A stretch of 64,000 bases of DNA from Actinomycetales bacterium (GTDB lineage: Bacteria; Actinomycetota; Actinomycetes; Actinomycetales; Dermatophilaceae). The stretch lies in the NCBI GenBank assembly GCA_016710385.1, contig JADJVX010000017.1:372001-436000 (forward strand). Reading direction: 5' to 3'. Each line of letters begins with the position of its first letter. Within the stretch, counting starts at the first letter, position 1. A model generated the notes under the pieces. That model was not told the DNA's origin, searched no databases, and worked only from the letters and a program-made list of their open reading frames with translations. A program made the position numbers and the translations under genes. Of the stretch, positions 8,673-17,385 are shown piece by piece.

Positions 8673-10217
8673 TCAGCCCTTGGCCAACTTGGACAGGTCG
8701 AAGGCGACCGCGATGGCGTTCTTCGGCAGTCCGGTGATGCCCTTGTCGGCGACCATGAGGTTGGGCAGCAGGAAGAGGACGTCACCAGCGGCGTCCTCGG
8801 CCAGCAGACGCGCGGCCTTCTTGAGGTTGGTCACCTGGTCCTCGGCCGAGCCCTCGTCGGCGGCCTTGAACAGGGCCTGGATGTCAGCCGTGCCGTAGTG
8901 GGTGTAGTAGTCCGGGTTGCCGAAGACAGCCTTCATGTCGCGCGGCTCGACGTGCGCGACGATCGACATGTCGAAGTCGCCTCCCTTGAAGACCTGGGTG
9001 AGCCAGGCCGCTGGGAACTCGAGCTGGTCGAGCTCGACCTTGAAGCCCACCGCCTCGAGTTGCGACTTCACCACCTGGCCGCACGACACGGCATACGGGA
9101 GGGTCGGCACGCGCAGCCGCAGCGTCGTGCCGGCCTTACCTGCCTCGGTGAGCAGCGCGGTGGCCTTGGCCTTGTCGAAGGGCATGACACCGGTGAGGTC
9201 CTCGTACCACGGGTCGGTCGGCGGCACGAAGGAGCCGACCAGTGAGCCCTTGCCCGCCCAGCAGGTGTCCATCAGGGCCTTGTGGTCGATGCCGCGGCGG
9301 ATCGCCTCGCGCACCTTCTTGTCCTTGAAGATGTCCTTGGCATTGTTGAACGACAGCAACACCTCGCCGTTGGTCGTGCCCTCGATGACCTGGTACTTGC
9401 TGTTGGAGCTGAACTGAGCCAGCGCTTCGGGAGCCTGCACCGTCGTCACGACGTTGATCGCGCCGGTGAGCAGCGCGTTGTTCAGGGCGGTGGCGTCCTT
9501 GAAGTACTTGAGCACCACGGTCTGGTAGTAGGGCTTGGCGCCCCAGTAGGAATCGTTGCGGGTCAACGTGATTGCGTCGCCACGGTTCCACGAGGCGAAG
9601 GTGTAGGGCCCGGTGCCGATCGGCTTGTTGGCCAAGTCGGCGACCCCGGTGCGGGAGAACATCGCGCCCAGGTGCGTGGTCATCCGGTATAGCCAGTCGT
9701 TGCTTGGGGCCGACAGCGTCACCTGCAACTGGGTGGGCGACACCGCCTTGGCGTCGGCGACCGCCGCCATGCCGGCCTTGAGCGAGGTGGTCCAGTCGGT
9801 GGCCACCCGCTTGATCGAGAACACCGCATCCTCGGCGGTGAACGCCTGACCGCTGGTGAACTTCGCGCCCTCGACGAGGTCGAAGGTGTAGGTCAACTTG
9901 TCGTCGCTGACCTTCCACGACTTGGCCAGCGCCGGGACGATCTTGCCGTCCTGGTCGAGCTTGACCAGGCCCTCGTATACGTTGACCAGCAGCGCCTGCG
10001 GGATCGCGGCGCCGTCGGTCTTGGTGAAGTCCAGGCTGGCCGGCTCGGCGACCAGGCCGAGGGTGATCTTGTCGGTGGACGTCCCGGCGGCGCCGGACGT
10101 GGGGGCGGGCGTCGTGCTCGACCCCGCGGTGCACGCGGTGAGCCCGATCGCCACCGCTGCCACGGCAGCAAGTGGGCGGACGAGGAGGGCGGACAACCGC
10201 CCGGTGCGAAGGGTCAC
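8673..10217 (-). CDS. Peptide ABC transporter substrate-binding lipoprotein
   Basis: Encodes a 514-residue family-5 extracellular solute-binding protein. The signal peptide has arginines, a hydrophobic core LAAVAAVAIG and a lipobox LTAC, so the mature protein should be anchored by a lipidated Cys about residue 29. A Ser/Thr/Ala/Pro linker follows. The SBP_bac_5 region is clear: GLVAEPASLDF, NVYEGLVKLDQDGKIVPALAKSW, TYTFDLVEGAKFTSGQAFTAEDAVFS. The GTG at 10217 has TTGGAG spaced six bases away. As first gene of the operon it is probably the most highly expressed. The ligand (peptide, nickel or other) cannot be set from sequence; the linked peptidase favours peptides. Confidence 0.92.
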   Translation of the reverse strand: MTLRTGRLSALLVRPLAAVAAVAIGLTACTAGSSTTPAPTSGAAGTSTDKITLGLVAEPASLDFTKTDGAAIPQALLVNVYEGLVKLDQDGKIVPALAKSWKVSDDKLTYTFDLVEGAKFTSGQAFTAEDAVFSIKRVATDWTTSLKAGMAAVADAKAVSPTQLQVTLSAPSNDWLYRMTTHLGAMFSRTGVADLANKPIGTGPYTFASWNRGDAITLTRNDSYWGAKPYYQTVVLKYFKDATALNNALLTGAINVVTTVQAPEALAQFSSNSKYQVIEGTTNGEVLLSFNNAKDIFKDKKVREAIRRGIDHKALMDTCWAGKGSLVGSFVPPTDPWYEDLTGVMPFDKAKATALLTEAGKAGTTLRLRVPTLPYAVSCGQVVKSQLEAVGFKVELDQLEFPAAWLTQVFKGGDFDMSIVAHVEPRDMKAVFGNPDYYTHYGTADIQALFKAADEGSAEDQVTNLKKAARLLAEDAAGDVLFLLPNLMVADKGITGLPKNAIAVAFDLSKLAKG

Positions 10218-10418
10218 GGGAACTCCAAGAGGGATCCGGCGGACGATCTGGCGAGCACAGGCTACGGCGTCGGATCGGGTTCATGGGTGGCGGGCCATGC
10301 CGCCGAAGCATCTCGATACCCAACCGTCATCTACCCGGCGGTAGCCACGCCGCAGGGGTGAGGGATTACCCTCAGCTTCGGGGTGAACGGGGGTGACCGA
10401 CAACGGGAGGTGAACGGT
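10218..10418. promoter_or_regulatory. Divergent intergenic region with two small inverted repeats
   Basis: This gap of about 200 bp separates the transporter operon (minus) from the amidase (plus), so both promoters should lie here. I see two short hairpins: CTACCCGGCGGTAG at 10331-10344 and TGAGGG-ATTA-CCCTCA at 10359-10374. Either could be an operator coordinating the divergent genes. No confident -35/-10 pair was identified. The amidase ribosome-binding site GGGAGG is at 10405-10410. Confidence 0.4.
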
Positions 10419-11834
10419 GTGCAACCCCTGAACGGGTGGTCGGTCGCCGAGCTTGGTGCTGCCTACCGCGCGCGAGAGGTGTCGCCGGTCGAGGTCAACG
10501 CCGCAGTCGCCTCCCGGATCGCCGAGCTCGAACCCATCGCCAACGCCCTCGCCGACCGCTCCCCCGACCTCGTCGCCGTGGCCGAGCTCGCAGCGGCCGA
10601 GTCGGAGCGGCGCTTCGCGTCCGGTATGCCGGTCGGCCCGCTGGACGGCATACCGGTCACCGTCAAGGAAAACCTCGCCCGGGCCGGGGTCCCGCTTCGT
10701 TCCGGCTCGGCGGGAGCGACCCCCCGCATCCCGGCCGAGGACTCCCCAGTCATCGAGCGCCTGAGGGCCGCCGGCGCGGTGCTGGTCGGCACGACGACGA
10801 TGCCTGATTGGGGGATGCTCTCCTCGGGGGTCTCCTCGCTCTACGGCATCACCCGCTCACCCCTGGACCCGACGCTCACCGCGGGTGGGAGTTCGGCCGG
10901 CGCTGGCGCAGCAGCCGCGGGCGGCTACGGACCGATCCACATCGGCACCGACATCGGCGGCTCGATCCGCCTACCGGCGACCTGGCTCGGGTTGGTCGGG
11001 CACAAACCCTCCTACGGCCGGGTGCCTCTGGAAGCGCCCTACCTCGGCCGGGTGGCCGGACCGCTGACCCGCACCGTCGCGGACGCTGCTGCCGCAATGG
11101 CGGCCATCTCGGGTCACGACCCCCGGGATTGGACGGCTTTGCCTGCAGCGCAACTGGATTGGGCCGTCGAGGGAGCCTCTGTGGCGGGCCTGCGAGTGGC
11201 CCTACTGCTCGACGCCGGAGCAGGTATGCCGTGCGACCCGGCCCTGCGCGAGGTCACCCAGGTCGCTGGTCGGCTCATGGAGGCGGGCGGAGCCCACGTC
11301 GAGGTCATCTCCCCCTGGCTCACCGAGGAAACCCTCACCGCGGTGGACGCCTTCTGGCGCATCCGGCAGTGGGCCGACCTCGAGGTGTTGCCCAGCCCGG
11401 CCCGCGAGCGGGTGCTGCCCTATGTCCGGCAATGGGCCGAAGCTGGGTCACGCGCGACCGGGGTGCAGACCCTGCGCAACTACCAGGCGATGCTCGCGCT
11501 GCGGGCCGCGACGGTCGCTGCGACCACGGCATACGATCTCGTGCTCTCCCCGGTGGCGCCGGTGAGCGCCTTCCCCGCGGAGTGGCCGATGCCCTGGGGC
11601 GACGATCCCGCTGCTGGGATGGCGCATATCGGCTTCACCGTGCCCTTCTCGATGTCGGGGCAGCCCTCGTGTGCGGTGCCGATGGGGCGGCTGCCCGACG
11701 GTCGCGAGGTCGGGGTGCAGCTGTCCGGACGCCGGTTCGACGACGTCGGAGTGCTGCGAGCCGCCGCCTGGCTAGAGGCCGCCAGGCAACATCGACGCGG
11801 CGACGAAAACGGGCCATGGGCTAGCGTTCCTTAA
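10419..11834 (+). CDS. Amidase (amidase signature family)
   Basis: Encodes about 471 residues of an amidase-signature hydrolase that cleaves C-N amide bonds with a Ser-cisSer-Lys triad. Visible elements are the catalytic Lys in GIPVTVKEN, the Gly/Ser-rich signature TAGGSSAGAGAAAA with both serines, and GTDIGGSIRLPA, followed by GHKPSYGRVP. The GTG at 10419 is chosen because GGGAGG sits eight bases upstream; GTG at 10383 is an alternative with 12 extra residues. It is divergent from the peptide transporter/P1 peptidase operon, which suggests a shared role in amide or peptide use. The substrate is unknown; many relatives are only loosely specific. Confidence 0.9.
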   Translation: MQPLNGWSVAELGAAYRAREVSPVEVNAAVASRIAELEPIANALADRSPDLVAVAELAAAESERRFASGMPVGPLDGIPVTVKENLARAGVPLRSGSAGATPRIPAEDSPVIERLRAAGAVLVGTTTMPDWGMLSSGVSSLYGITRSPLDPTLTAGGSSAGAGAAAAGGYGPIHIGTDIGGSIRLPATWLGLVGHKPSYGRVPLEAPYLGRVAGPLTRTVADAAAAMAAISGHDPRDWTALPAAQLDWAVEGASVAGLRVALLLDAGAGMPCDPALREVTQVAGRLMEAGGAHVEVISPWLTEETLTAVDAFWRIRQWADLEVLPSPARERVLPYVRQWAEAGSRATGVQTLRNYQAMLALRAATVAATTAYDLVLSPVAPVSAFPAEWPMPWGDDPAAGMAHIGFTVPFSMSGQPSCAVPMGRLPDGREVGVQLSGRRFDDVGVLRAAAWLEAARQHRRGDENGPWASVP

Positions 11835-11856
11835 CCTCGGTTAATTTGCATTAACC
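11831..11856. promoter_or_regulatory. AT-rich half-site cluster TTAACC/GGTTAA
   Basis: Three copies of one hexamer lie in a row: TTAACC at 11831-11836, its complement GGTTAA at 11839-11844 and TTAACC at 11851-11856. The last two form an inverted repeat with a 6-bp centre. This is unusually AT-rich for the window and overlaps the amidase stop codon, about 120 bp upstream of the glycine-rich exported protein. It could be an operator or part of that gene's promoter. Confidence 0.4.
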
Positions 11857-11909
11857 CTGAAATCTTTGGGCGAGCGGATCATGCCTGAGCGGCCTACCAT
11901 GCAGGGCGA

Positions 11910-11950
11910 CTGACGGGAGCGTCAGGGTCGTCGGCCTGAGTAGGCCGACG
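11910..11950 (+). promoter_or_regulatory. Leader hairpins before the glycine-rich protein gene
   Basis: Two adjacent hairpins occur in the presumed 5' leader: CTGACG-GGAG-CGTCAG near 11910 and CGTCGGCC-TGAGTA-GGCCGACG at 11929-11950. They end about 25 bp before the start codon at 11976, leaving the GGAGGG ribosome-binding site free. They could act as mRNA stabilisers or an attenuator; no T-run follows the second. Confidence 0.35.
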
Positions 11951-11975
11951 TGGTCACTGGGGGGAGGGAACGGAC

Positions 11976-13061
11976 ATGTCCGGTGGCCAGGCGAGCGCGG
12001 CTGAACGGCCTAGTCGCCGGAAGGTCGCCCAGGGTCTTGCGTGGTCCATTCCCGCGGTCATCGTGGCTGTCCCGACGACGGCATACGCCGCGAGCAACTG
12101 CCTCACCGCGCTGGCGACCCCGCAATACACGGCGCCTGCGCCGAGTTCGACGGGCACCTCTGCGATCACGACCAGTTTTGTCGTCCCGGCCGGGGTCACC
12201 CGATTGTGCTTCCGTGTCAACGGCGGCGGAGGGGGCGGGACCGCGGTCCGGCCGGGCGGTTCCGGCGCCAGCGTGTCCGGCATCATTGCGGTCACCCCAG
12301 GCGAGACGCTGACGCTCATCGTCGCGGCCGGTGGCCTGCGCACTGCCGGGACTGCCGCCGGCGCCGTCGGTGGAGGCGGATACGGCTCGGGCGGCAGCAG
12401 CAACGCGACGACCAATGGCGGGGGTTCCGGCGGCGGCGGATCGGCCATTCTGCGTGGCACCACGCCACTGGTCGTCGCCGGCGGCGGGGGCGGTGCCGGT
12501 GGGGCTAGCTTCACGTACCCGAGCACCAACATTCCGATTTGGAGCTACTCCGGAGGCGTCGGCGGCAATGCCGCGAGCAATGGCGGGGCCGCAAGCTACA
12601 GCCTGAGCACCTCCACCGTAGGCGCCAGCATGCCCGGCGGACTCGGTGCCTCGGGAGCGACTCCCGGCGGAGCAACGACAACCCCGACCTTCACCACGGG
12701 TGGGGGCATCAACGTGACCGCCTCCATGATGACTCCGGGCGCTGCCGGCAGCGGTGCTCCGGGCGGTAATGGGGCCAACGGGGTGAGCGTCACAGCCGGG
12801 AGCACGACGACGAGGTTCACCAGCGGTGCGGGCGGGGGCGGCTATGCCGGCGGCGGATCCGGGTCAGCGGCGGCCCTGGTCACCAACAACGTCGCCAGAA
12901 ACACCATCCCCATTGAATACACCCGGGCGGCGGCCGGCGCGGCCGGCGGAGGCGGCTCGAGCTACACCGACCCTGGCGTTGGGGCAATCACCATCGCACT
13001 GGCGGGCAACGGCGGCAATCTCGACGCACGACGCCCGGGATCGATCGTCCTCGCCTACTGA
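11976..13061 (+). CDS. Glycine-rich exported protein with RR signal peptide
   Basis: Encodes 361 residues. The N terminus has a twin-arginine followed by a distinctive stretch, RRKVAQGLAWSIPAV, then a hydrophobic core and a cleavage-like AYA-AS near residue 38. The mature part opens with a beta segment (TTSFVVPAGVTRLCFRVNG) and then long Gly/Ser/Ala/Thr-rich runs such as NGGGGGG and GGGSGGGGS, ending GSIVLAY. Similar glycine-rich proteins in other bacteria are surface or cell-wall proteins, but no enzyme signature is visible. GGAGGG precedes the ATG at 11976. The signal sequence is closely matched by two other proteins at 31.6-32.7 kb. The glycine tracts could vary in length between strains. 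Confidence 0.8.
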   Translation: MSGGQASAAERPSRRKVAQGLAWSIPAVIVAVPTTAYAASNCLTALATPQYTAPAPSSTGTSAITTSFVVPAGVTRLCFRVNGGGGGGTAVRPGGSGASVSGIIAVTPGETLTLIVAAGGLRTAGTAAGAVGGGGYGSGGSSNATTNGGGSGGGGSAILRGTTPLVVAGGGGGAGGASFTYPSTNIPIWSYSGGVGGNAASNGGAASYSLSTSTVGASMPGGLGASGATPGGATTTPTFTTGGGINVTASMMTPGAAGSGAPGGNGANGVSVTAGSTTTRFTSGAGGGGYAGGGSGSAAALVTNNVARNTIPIEYTRAAAGAAGGGGSSYTDPGVGAITIALAGNGGNLDARRPGSIVLAY

Positions 13062-13222
13062 TTGCTGGCATGGGGCGGTTCCGTCCCTCACCAGAGACCT
13101 CGATGACCACGTGCGGCCGGCAGGCCTGTGCCGGTCTTCGGGGCGGGTCAGCGTAGCCTGCGGGGACGCTCCCGATCGAGATTCTGGTCGGAAGCCGACT
13201 GACGAACGACCCTCAGCTGTTC

Positions 13223-13255
13223 TCAGGCTCGGAGATCGACGTTCTCCGAGCCTGA
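13223..13255. repeat. Hairpin, left copy of island-flanking repeat
   Basis: Perfect 13-bp inverted repeat: TCAGGCTCGGAGA at 13223-13235 and its complement at 13243-13255 around a 7-base loop. The same 13-bp arms with the same 7-base spacing recur at 17505-17537 next to tRNA-fMet. No T-run follows on either strand. It may terminate transcription of both convergent genes, and it also marks the left border of the hen1-pnkp region. Confidence 0.8.
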
Positions 13256-13257
13256 AT

Positions 13258-13278
13258 TGGTTGCGGGAGCACGATGTG
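13258..13278 (-). other. Possible displaced 3'-end fragment of an initiator tRNA gene
   Basis: Directly after the hairpin the plus strand reads TGGTTGCGGGAGCACGATGTG. Read on the minus strand this resembles the 3' end of a bacterial tRNA-fMet (end of the T arm, acceptor CCCGCAA, then CCA), with about three mismatches to the common form. It aligns at nearly constant offset (4282-4283 bp) with the 3' end of the intact tRNA at 17.5 kb. The match is short, so it is suggestive only. Confidence 0.35.
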
Positions 13279-13377
13279 TGTCGATAGCGATGGACACGGC
13301 CTGCTGATCAGAACCTCTCATTCGCCGTTGCGGCGGGTCAGTCTCCGGAGCCCCTGCAACGAAGGTCTCCACACCCG

Positions 13378-15900
13378 TCAGAGCCTGGGATCAACGGGCT
13401 CGGACTCCAGAGCGAGGACGGCGAACACCGACTGATGCACCTTCCAGAGTGGCTTGTGGTCGACGAAGGCGGCGAGTGCCTCGAGGCCGAGACCGTGCTC
13501 GCGCTGAGCGAGCTGGCGCTTCTTGCCAAGGAACCGTGCGCGCAGCACGTCAATGGAGTCGGTGTAGTCAGGGCCGTAGATGATCCGCAGATACTCGCGG
13601 CCTCGCACCTTGATCCCCGGCTGGATCCGCCCCATGGTGAGGTGAGCGGGCTTGACGACCATGCCCTCTCCACCGCGGGCGGTTAGGTCGAGCCACCACC
13701 GAGTGGCAGCATCCCGCTCGTCCTTCGAGGTGAGATCGACGAACATGTGCCGCGTGGGCGTGATGACGTCGCTCTCCACCTTGGCGAGCTCGGCGAGGTG
13801 CCACTCATGTGACTCGGTGAGAGCAGGCGACCGTCCCTCCGAGGCCAGGATCTGGAAGGGCGCGAGTGTGACGCCGTCAAGTCCATTGGTGGGATGCACG
13901 TAGGCCGCGTAGGCGTCCCGAAATGCCTCGGCATTCACGAGCCGCTGCCGCGACCTGGCCATGATGTCACCGACGTCGAGGCCGCGTGCGGCGGCCTGCT
14001 CCAGCACATTCAGTGCCTCCGGCAACACGTTGAGGGCGGCCGCGCCGACCGACGCGTACTGGGCCTTGATCAGGTCGAGCGCCTTGGCCGACCAGGGCAG
14101 CAACTCGCAATCGAGGGCGAGCCAGTCGGTATCGAGCGATTCAAACAGCGGCTCAGCGGCCAGCCGCAGCCGGTCGACGAGCCTGGTGACGTCGGGGAAG
14201 AATGGTCGGCCCGTGCGGGTGTAGACGACGCCGGTGGTGCCGTCGGCGATGCCGAAGCGTCGCTCGGCCGCGTCGGCGTCCTTGGTGATCACCGCGATGG
14301 CGCGTGAGCCCATGTGCTTCTCTTCGCACACCACGCGGGTCACCCCCCAGCCGGCATACTCGTCGAAGGCCTGCTCGGGGTGCTCCAAGAACCCGTCGAC
14401 TTTCGCGGTTGCGACCGGTGACATGGTGGGCGGCAGGTAGATCAGCCACCGTGGGTCGACGGCGAAGCGGCTCATGACCTCCAGCGCGGCGGCGGCGTTG
14501 TCCTCGGGGATCTTGACCTTGCCGGCGTGGGTGCTCTCCAGCCAGCGGCCGCCCATTACGTCGCCGATCTTAAGGACCGAGGCCTCGCGGTCCACAGTCG
14601 TCGGCGCGAGCCGCTGGACCGGCTCGTACCACTGCTGTTCGGCTGGGATCGAGACGAGCTCGCGCTCGGGATAGCGCAGCGCGGTGAGCTCGCCGCCGAA
14701 CACCACTCCGGTGTCCAGGCAGATCGTGTTGTTGATCCACTCGGCTTTCGGGACCGGGGTGTGGCCGTAGACGACCATGGCCGGTCCGCGGTACTCCTGA
14801 GCCCAGGGGTAACGGACCGGCAGGCCGTACTCGTCGGTCTCGCCGGTGGTGTCGCCGTAGAGGGCGAACGACCGCACGCGACCGGAGGATCGGCCGTGGT
14901 AGGACTCCTTGAGTCCGGCGTGGGCGACGACCAGCTTGCCGTCGTCGAGGACAAAGTGGCTGATCAAGCCGTCCATGAAGGCGAGGGCCTGCTTGCCGAA
15001 GTCTTCGGGCTCGGACTCCATCTGCGCGAGCGACTCCGCGAGTCCGTGGGAGACGGTCACCTTTGAGCCCTTGAGGGCGCGCGAGAGCTTCGCTTCGTGG
15101 TTTCCCGAAACGCACAATGCGTTGCCGGAAGCGACCATGCCCATGACCAGGCGCAGCACTCCCGGAGTGTCCGGGCCGCGGTCGACGAGGTCGCCGACGA
15201 AGACCGCTTGGCGTCTGTCGGGGTGGCAGGCATCGATGGCTTTCGTGCCGTCGTACTGGATGGTCCAGCCAAGCTCGATGAGCAGGGTGTGCAGTTCGGA
15301 GGCGCAGCCGTGAATGTCGCCGATGATGTCGAAGGGACCGTGGATGTCCTTGCGATCGTTCCAGGGTCGTTCGCGGACGATCTCGACTGTGTCGTGATGG
15401 TCGGTGCCGCGCAGGACGTGGACCCGTCGGAAGCCCTCCTTGTTCAGGCGTCGGAACGACCGCTTGAGGTCACGGTGCTGGCGGGAGACCACGTGCGCAC
15501 CGAAGACCCGTTCAGGCCGCTTCTCGTTCCGCTCAATCGCGACATCTTCGGGAACGTCGATCACGATCGCATCAACGAGCACGTCGTGGCTCTTGGCCAG
15601 CTTGATGAGCGACGCCCGCGCGGACTGCTGGACGTTCGTCGCGTCGACGACGGTGAGCAGCCCTCGGCGCAGCCGGGTACCGACGATGTAATGCAAGACG
15701 TCGAACGCGTCAGCAGTGGCGGACTGGTCGTTCTCGTCGTCGGCCACTAGGCCACGGCAGAAATCGCTGGAGACGACCTCGGTGGACTTGAAATAGGTCC
15801 GTGCGAAGGTCGACTTGCCGCTGCCTGAGACACCGATCAACACGACCAGGCCCATGGCGGGAACGGTAACCTTTTGCTTCTCAGGTGCCAGCTCAGTCAT
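13378..15900 (-). CDS. pnkp: Polynucleotide kinase-phosphatase/RNA ligase (bacterial Pnkp)
   Basis: Encodes 840 residues with the three-domain layout of bacterial Pnkp, which heals and seals broken RNA. The N-terminal kinase has P-loop GVSGSGKST at 23-31. The central metallophosphatase has GDIHG at 194-198, GDLVDRGPD at 236-244 and GNHE at 266-269, then VAHAG and YGHTP. The C-terminal ligase has the nucleotidyl-Lys motif EEKHMGSRA with Lys528, followed by EGMVVKP. In characterised systems Pnkp works as a complex with Hen1, which activates the ligase and methylates the repaired end. The ATG at 15900 overlaps the hen1 end by 8 bp, with GGAGGGAGG just upstream, so they are translationally coupled. 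All key residues are present, so it is probably functional. Confidence 0.95.
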   Translation of the reverse strand: MTELAPEKQKVTVPAMGLVVLIGVSGSGKSTFARTYFKSTEVVSSDFCRGLVADDENDQSATADAFDVLHYIVGTRLRRGLLTVVDATNVQQSARASLIKLAKSHDVLVDAIVIDVPEDVAIERNEKRPERVFGAHVVSRQHRDLKRSFRRLNKEGFRRVHVLRGTDHHDTVEIVRERPWNDRKDIHGPFDIIGDIHGCASELHTLLIELGWTIQYDGTKAIDACHPDRRQAVFVGDLVDRGPDTPGVLRLVMGMVASGNALCVSGNHEAKLSRALKGSKVTVSHGLAESLAQMESEPEDFGKQALAFMDGLISHFVLDDGKLVVAHAGLKESYHGRSSGRVRSFALYGDTTGETDEYGLPVRYPWAQEYRGPAMVVYGHTPVPKAEWINNTICLDTGVVFGGELTALRYPERELVSIPAEQQWYEPVQRLAPTTVDREASVLKIGDVMGGRWLESTHAGKVKIPEDNAAAALEVMSRFAVDPRWLIYLPPTMSPVATAKVDGFLEHPEQAFDEYAGWGVTRVVCEEKHMGSRAIAVITKDADAAERRFGIADGTTGVVYTRTGRPFFPDVTRLVDRLRLAAEPLFESLDTDWLALDCELLPWSAKALDLIKAQYASVGAAALNVLPEALNVLEQAAARGLDVGDIMARSRQRLVNAEAFRDAYAAYVHPTNGLDGVTLAPFQILASEGRSPALTESHEWHLAELAKVESDVITPTRHMFVDLTSKDERDAATRWWLDLTARGGEGMVVKPAHLTMGRIQPGIKVRGREYLRIIYGPDYTDSIDVLRARFLGKKRQLAQREHGLGLEALAAFVDHKPLWKVHQSVFAVLALESEPVDPRL

Positions 15901-17305
15901 CGCCTCCCTCCTTTCGGGTGAAGATCGCCATCTGGGTCGGGGTGCCGAGGGTGTCGTCGAGGTCGCCGATACCGCGTCGCTCGACCTTGTAGCCGTAGGT
16001 CGTGGCGACGCGGTTGGACCAGTCGGCGAACTCTTGGCGGGTCCACTCGAACCGGTGGTCGGGGTGCCGCAGGCCGACCAGTCCTTCGTAGAGCGTGTTG
16101 TACTCACAATTCGGGGTCGTCACGAGGACCGCACCGGGCTTGGCGGCGCCGAACACGACGCGTTCGAGAGCTTCAAGGCGAGCCGGGTCGACGTGCTCGA
16201 CGACCTCCATGAGAACAGCGGCGTCGAAGCCGGTGAAGCGCTGGTCCTCATACGTGAGTGCGCTCTGGAACAGCTCGACGCGCTCGGCCTGCCGCTCACT
16301 CATCCGGTCGACGTGCAGGCGGCGCGCGGCGTACTGGAGCGAACGGGTGGACACGTCGCTTCCGACGATGCGGGAGAAGGCCGGAGTCTTGACCAGCCGG
16401 TTGAGGAACTGGCCGTGACCGCATCCAAGGTCGATGACCGAACGCGCCCCGAGATCGAGGAGCGCCTGGTAGACGGCGTCGTGCCGCTGCGTGTTGAGCG
16501 GGACCCTCATCTCCTCCGGCCGTAGAACCTCCTCCTCTTCGGCCGGCTCGATCGCCTCCTCGATCTCATCACCGAGCTCGGCGAGTCTGGCCAGCGCCGT
16601 GTGGGTGAGGCCGCCGCGGCGCCCGAGGTATCGGCGCGTGATGAGAGTCGCGTCGGGGTGGCTAGCCAGCCAGCCCTCGCCAGAGCGCAGGAGCTTGTCG
16701 ACCTCGTCGGGACCCTGCCAATAGTGCTTGGACTCATCGAGCACCGGCAACAGGACGTAGAGCTGGTTGAGTGCGTCGGCCAGCCTGACCACGCCCGTCA
16801 GCTTCACTCGGACGTAGCGGGAGTCACCCCACTCGGCAAAGGCATCGTCGAGTGGGATCGGCTCGGCCTCGACCGTCCAGCCCAATGGCTCGAAAAGTCG
16901 GTGGGCGATGTGGGCGCCTCCTCGGCAGGGAAGCACTGGGATGACGACCTCCAGGGGGATAGCGGAGTCGGCGAGTTCCTGGTTGGCGTTGCATCGACCG
17001 CTACGCGCGGTGCTGAAAACGCCGGCCATGGCCACGCCGAGCAGTGATGAAGCAGCGTAGGAGCGGTCGTTGACGTATTGGGCGAGGCTGAAGTCCGGGG
17101 CATTCCTCGCTCGGGACCTGGCCAGCCGGACCGGGTCGACGTTCAGCATCAGCGCGACCGTGCATCGGTCGTCCGTGGCTTCGGGGTAGAAGACAGTGAC
17201 CGTACCGAAGGACTGCTTGAACTCCTGCACGCGGTCGGGGCGCTTGTGCAGGAGATATCCGAGGTCAGTCGCCGGCTGGTGGGTCGTCGAGACGGTCAGA
17301 AACAC
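15893..17305 (-). CDS. hen1: 3'-terminal RNA ribose 2'-O-methyltransferase Hen1
   Basis: Encodes 470 residues, matching bacterial Hen1. Residues 1-260 are the N-terminal domain that activates the Pnkp ligase, opening with FLTVSTTHQPATDLGYLLHK. The C-terminal methyltransferase has the SAM loop DLGCGHGQF at 292-300 and the metal-binding E-V-V-E-H at 367-371 (Glu367, Glu370, His371), with His417 in PDHRFEW the probable fourth ligand. Known Hen1 enzymes methylate the 2'-OH at the 3' end of cleaved RNA before sealing, protecting it from being cut again by ribotoxins. The start is a GTG at 17305 without a strong ribosome-binding site. It lies downstream of tRNA-fMet on the same strand and upstream of pnkp. 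Confidence 0.95.
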   Translation of the reverse strand: MFLTVSTTHQPATDLGYLLHKRPDRVQEFKQSFGTVTVFYPEATDDRCTVALMLNVDPVRLARSRARNAPDFSLAQYVNDRSYAASSLLGVAMAGVFSTARSGRCNANQELADSAIPLEVVIPVLPCRGGAHIAHRLFEPLGWTVEAEPIPLDDAFAEWGDSRYVRVKLTGVVRLADALNQLYVLLPVLDESKHYWQGPDEVDKLLRSGEGWLASHPDATLITRRYLGRRGGLTHTALARLAELGDEIEEAIEPAEEEEVLRPEEMRVPLNTQRHDAVYQALLDLGARSVIDLGCGHGQFLNRLVKTPAFSRIVGSDVSTRSLQYAARRLHVDRMSERQAERVELFQSALTYEDQRFTGFDAAVLMEVVEHVDPARLEALERVVFGAAKPGAVLVTTPNCEYNTLYEGLVGLRHPDHRFEWTRQEFADWSNRVATTYGYKVERRGIGDLDDTLGTPTQMAIFTRKEGGDD

Positions 17306-17385
17306 TCGGCAAGTCTGCCCTAACGGTCCGATGAAGGGCGAGGGAGTTTCCGCACCGATGACCACCGCGGCGCGATCCCCTGTGC

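Larger units (their letters stand above)
13062..13377. other. 316-bp gap between glycine-rich gene and pnkp
   Basis: No gene is supported here. The gap holds the hairpin at 13223-13255 and the tRNA-like fragment at 13258-13278, described separately. The remaining sequence shows no clear promoter, although the glycine-rich gene (plus) and pnkp (minus) both end into it, so it is a convergent terminator region and probably an island edge. Confidence 0.5.

Noticed and set aside
11976..13061. Glycine-rich protein considered as PE_PGRS
   Set aside because: It has no PE domain; the N terminus is an RR-type signal peptide.
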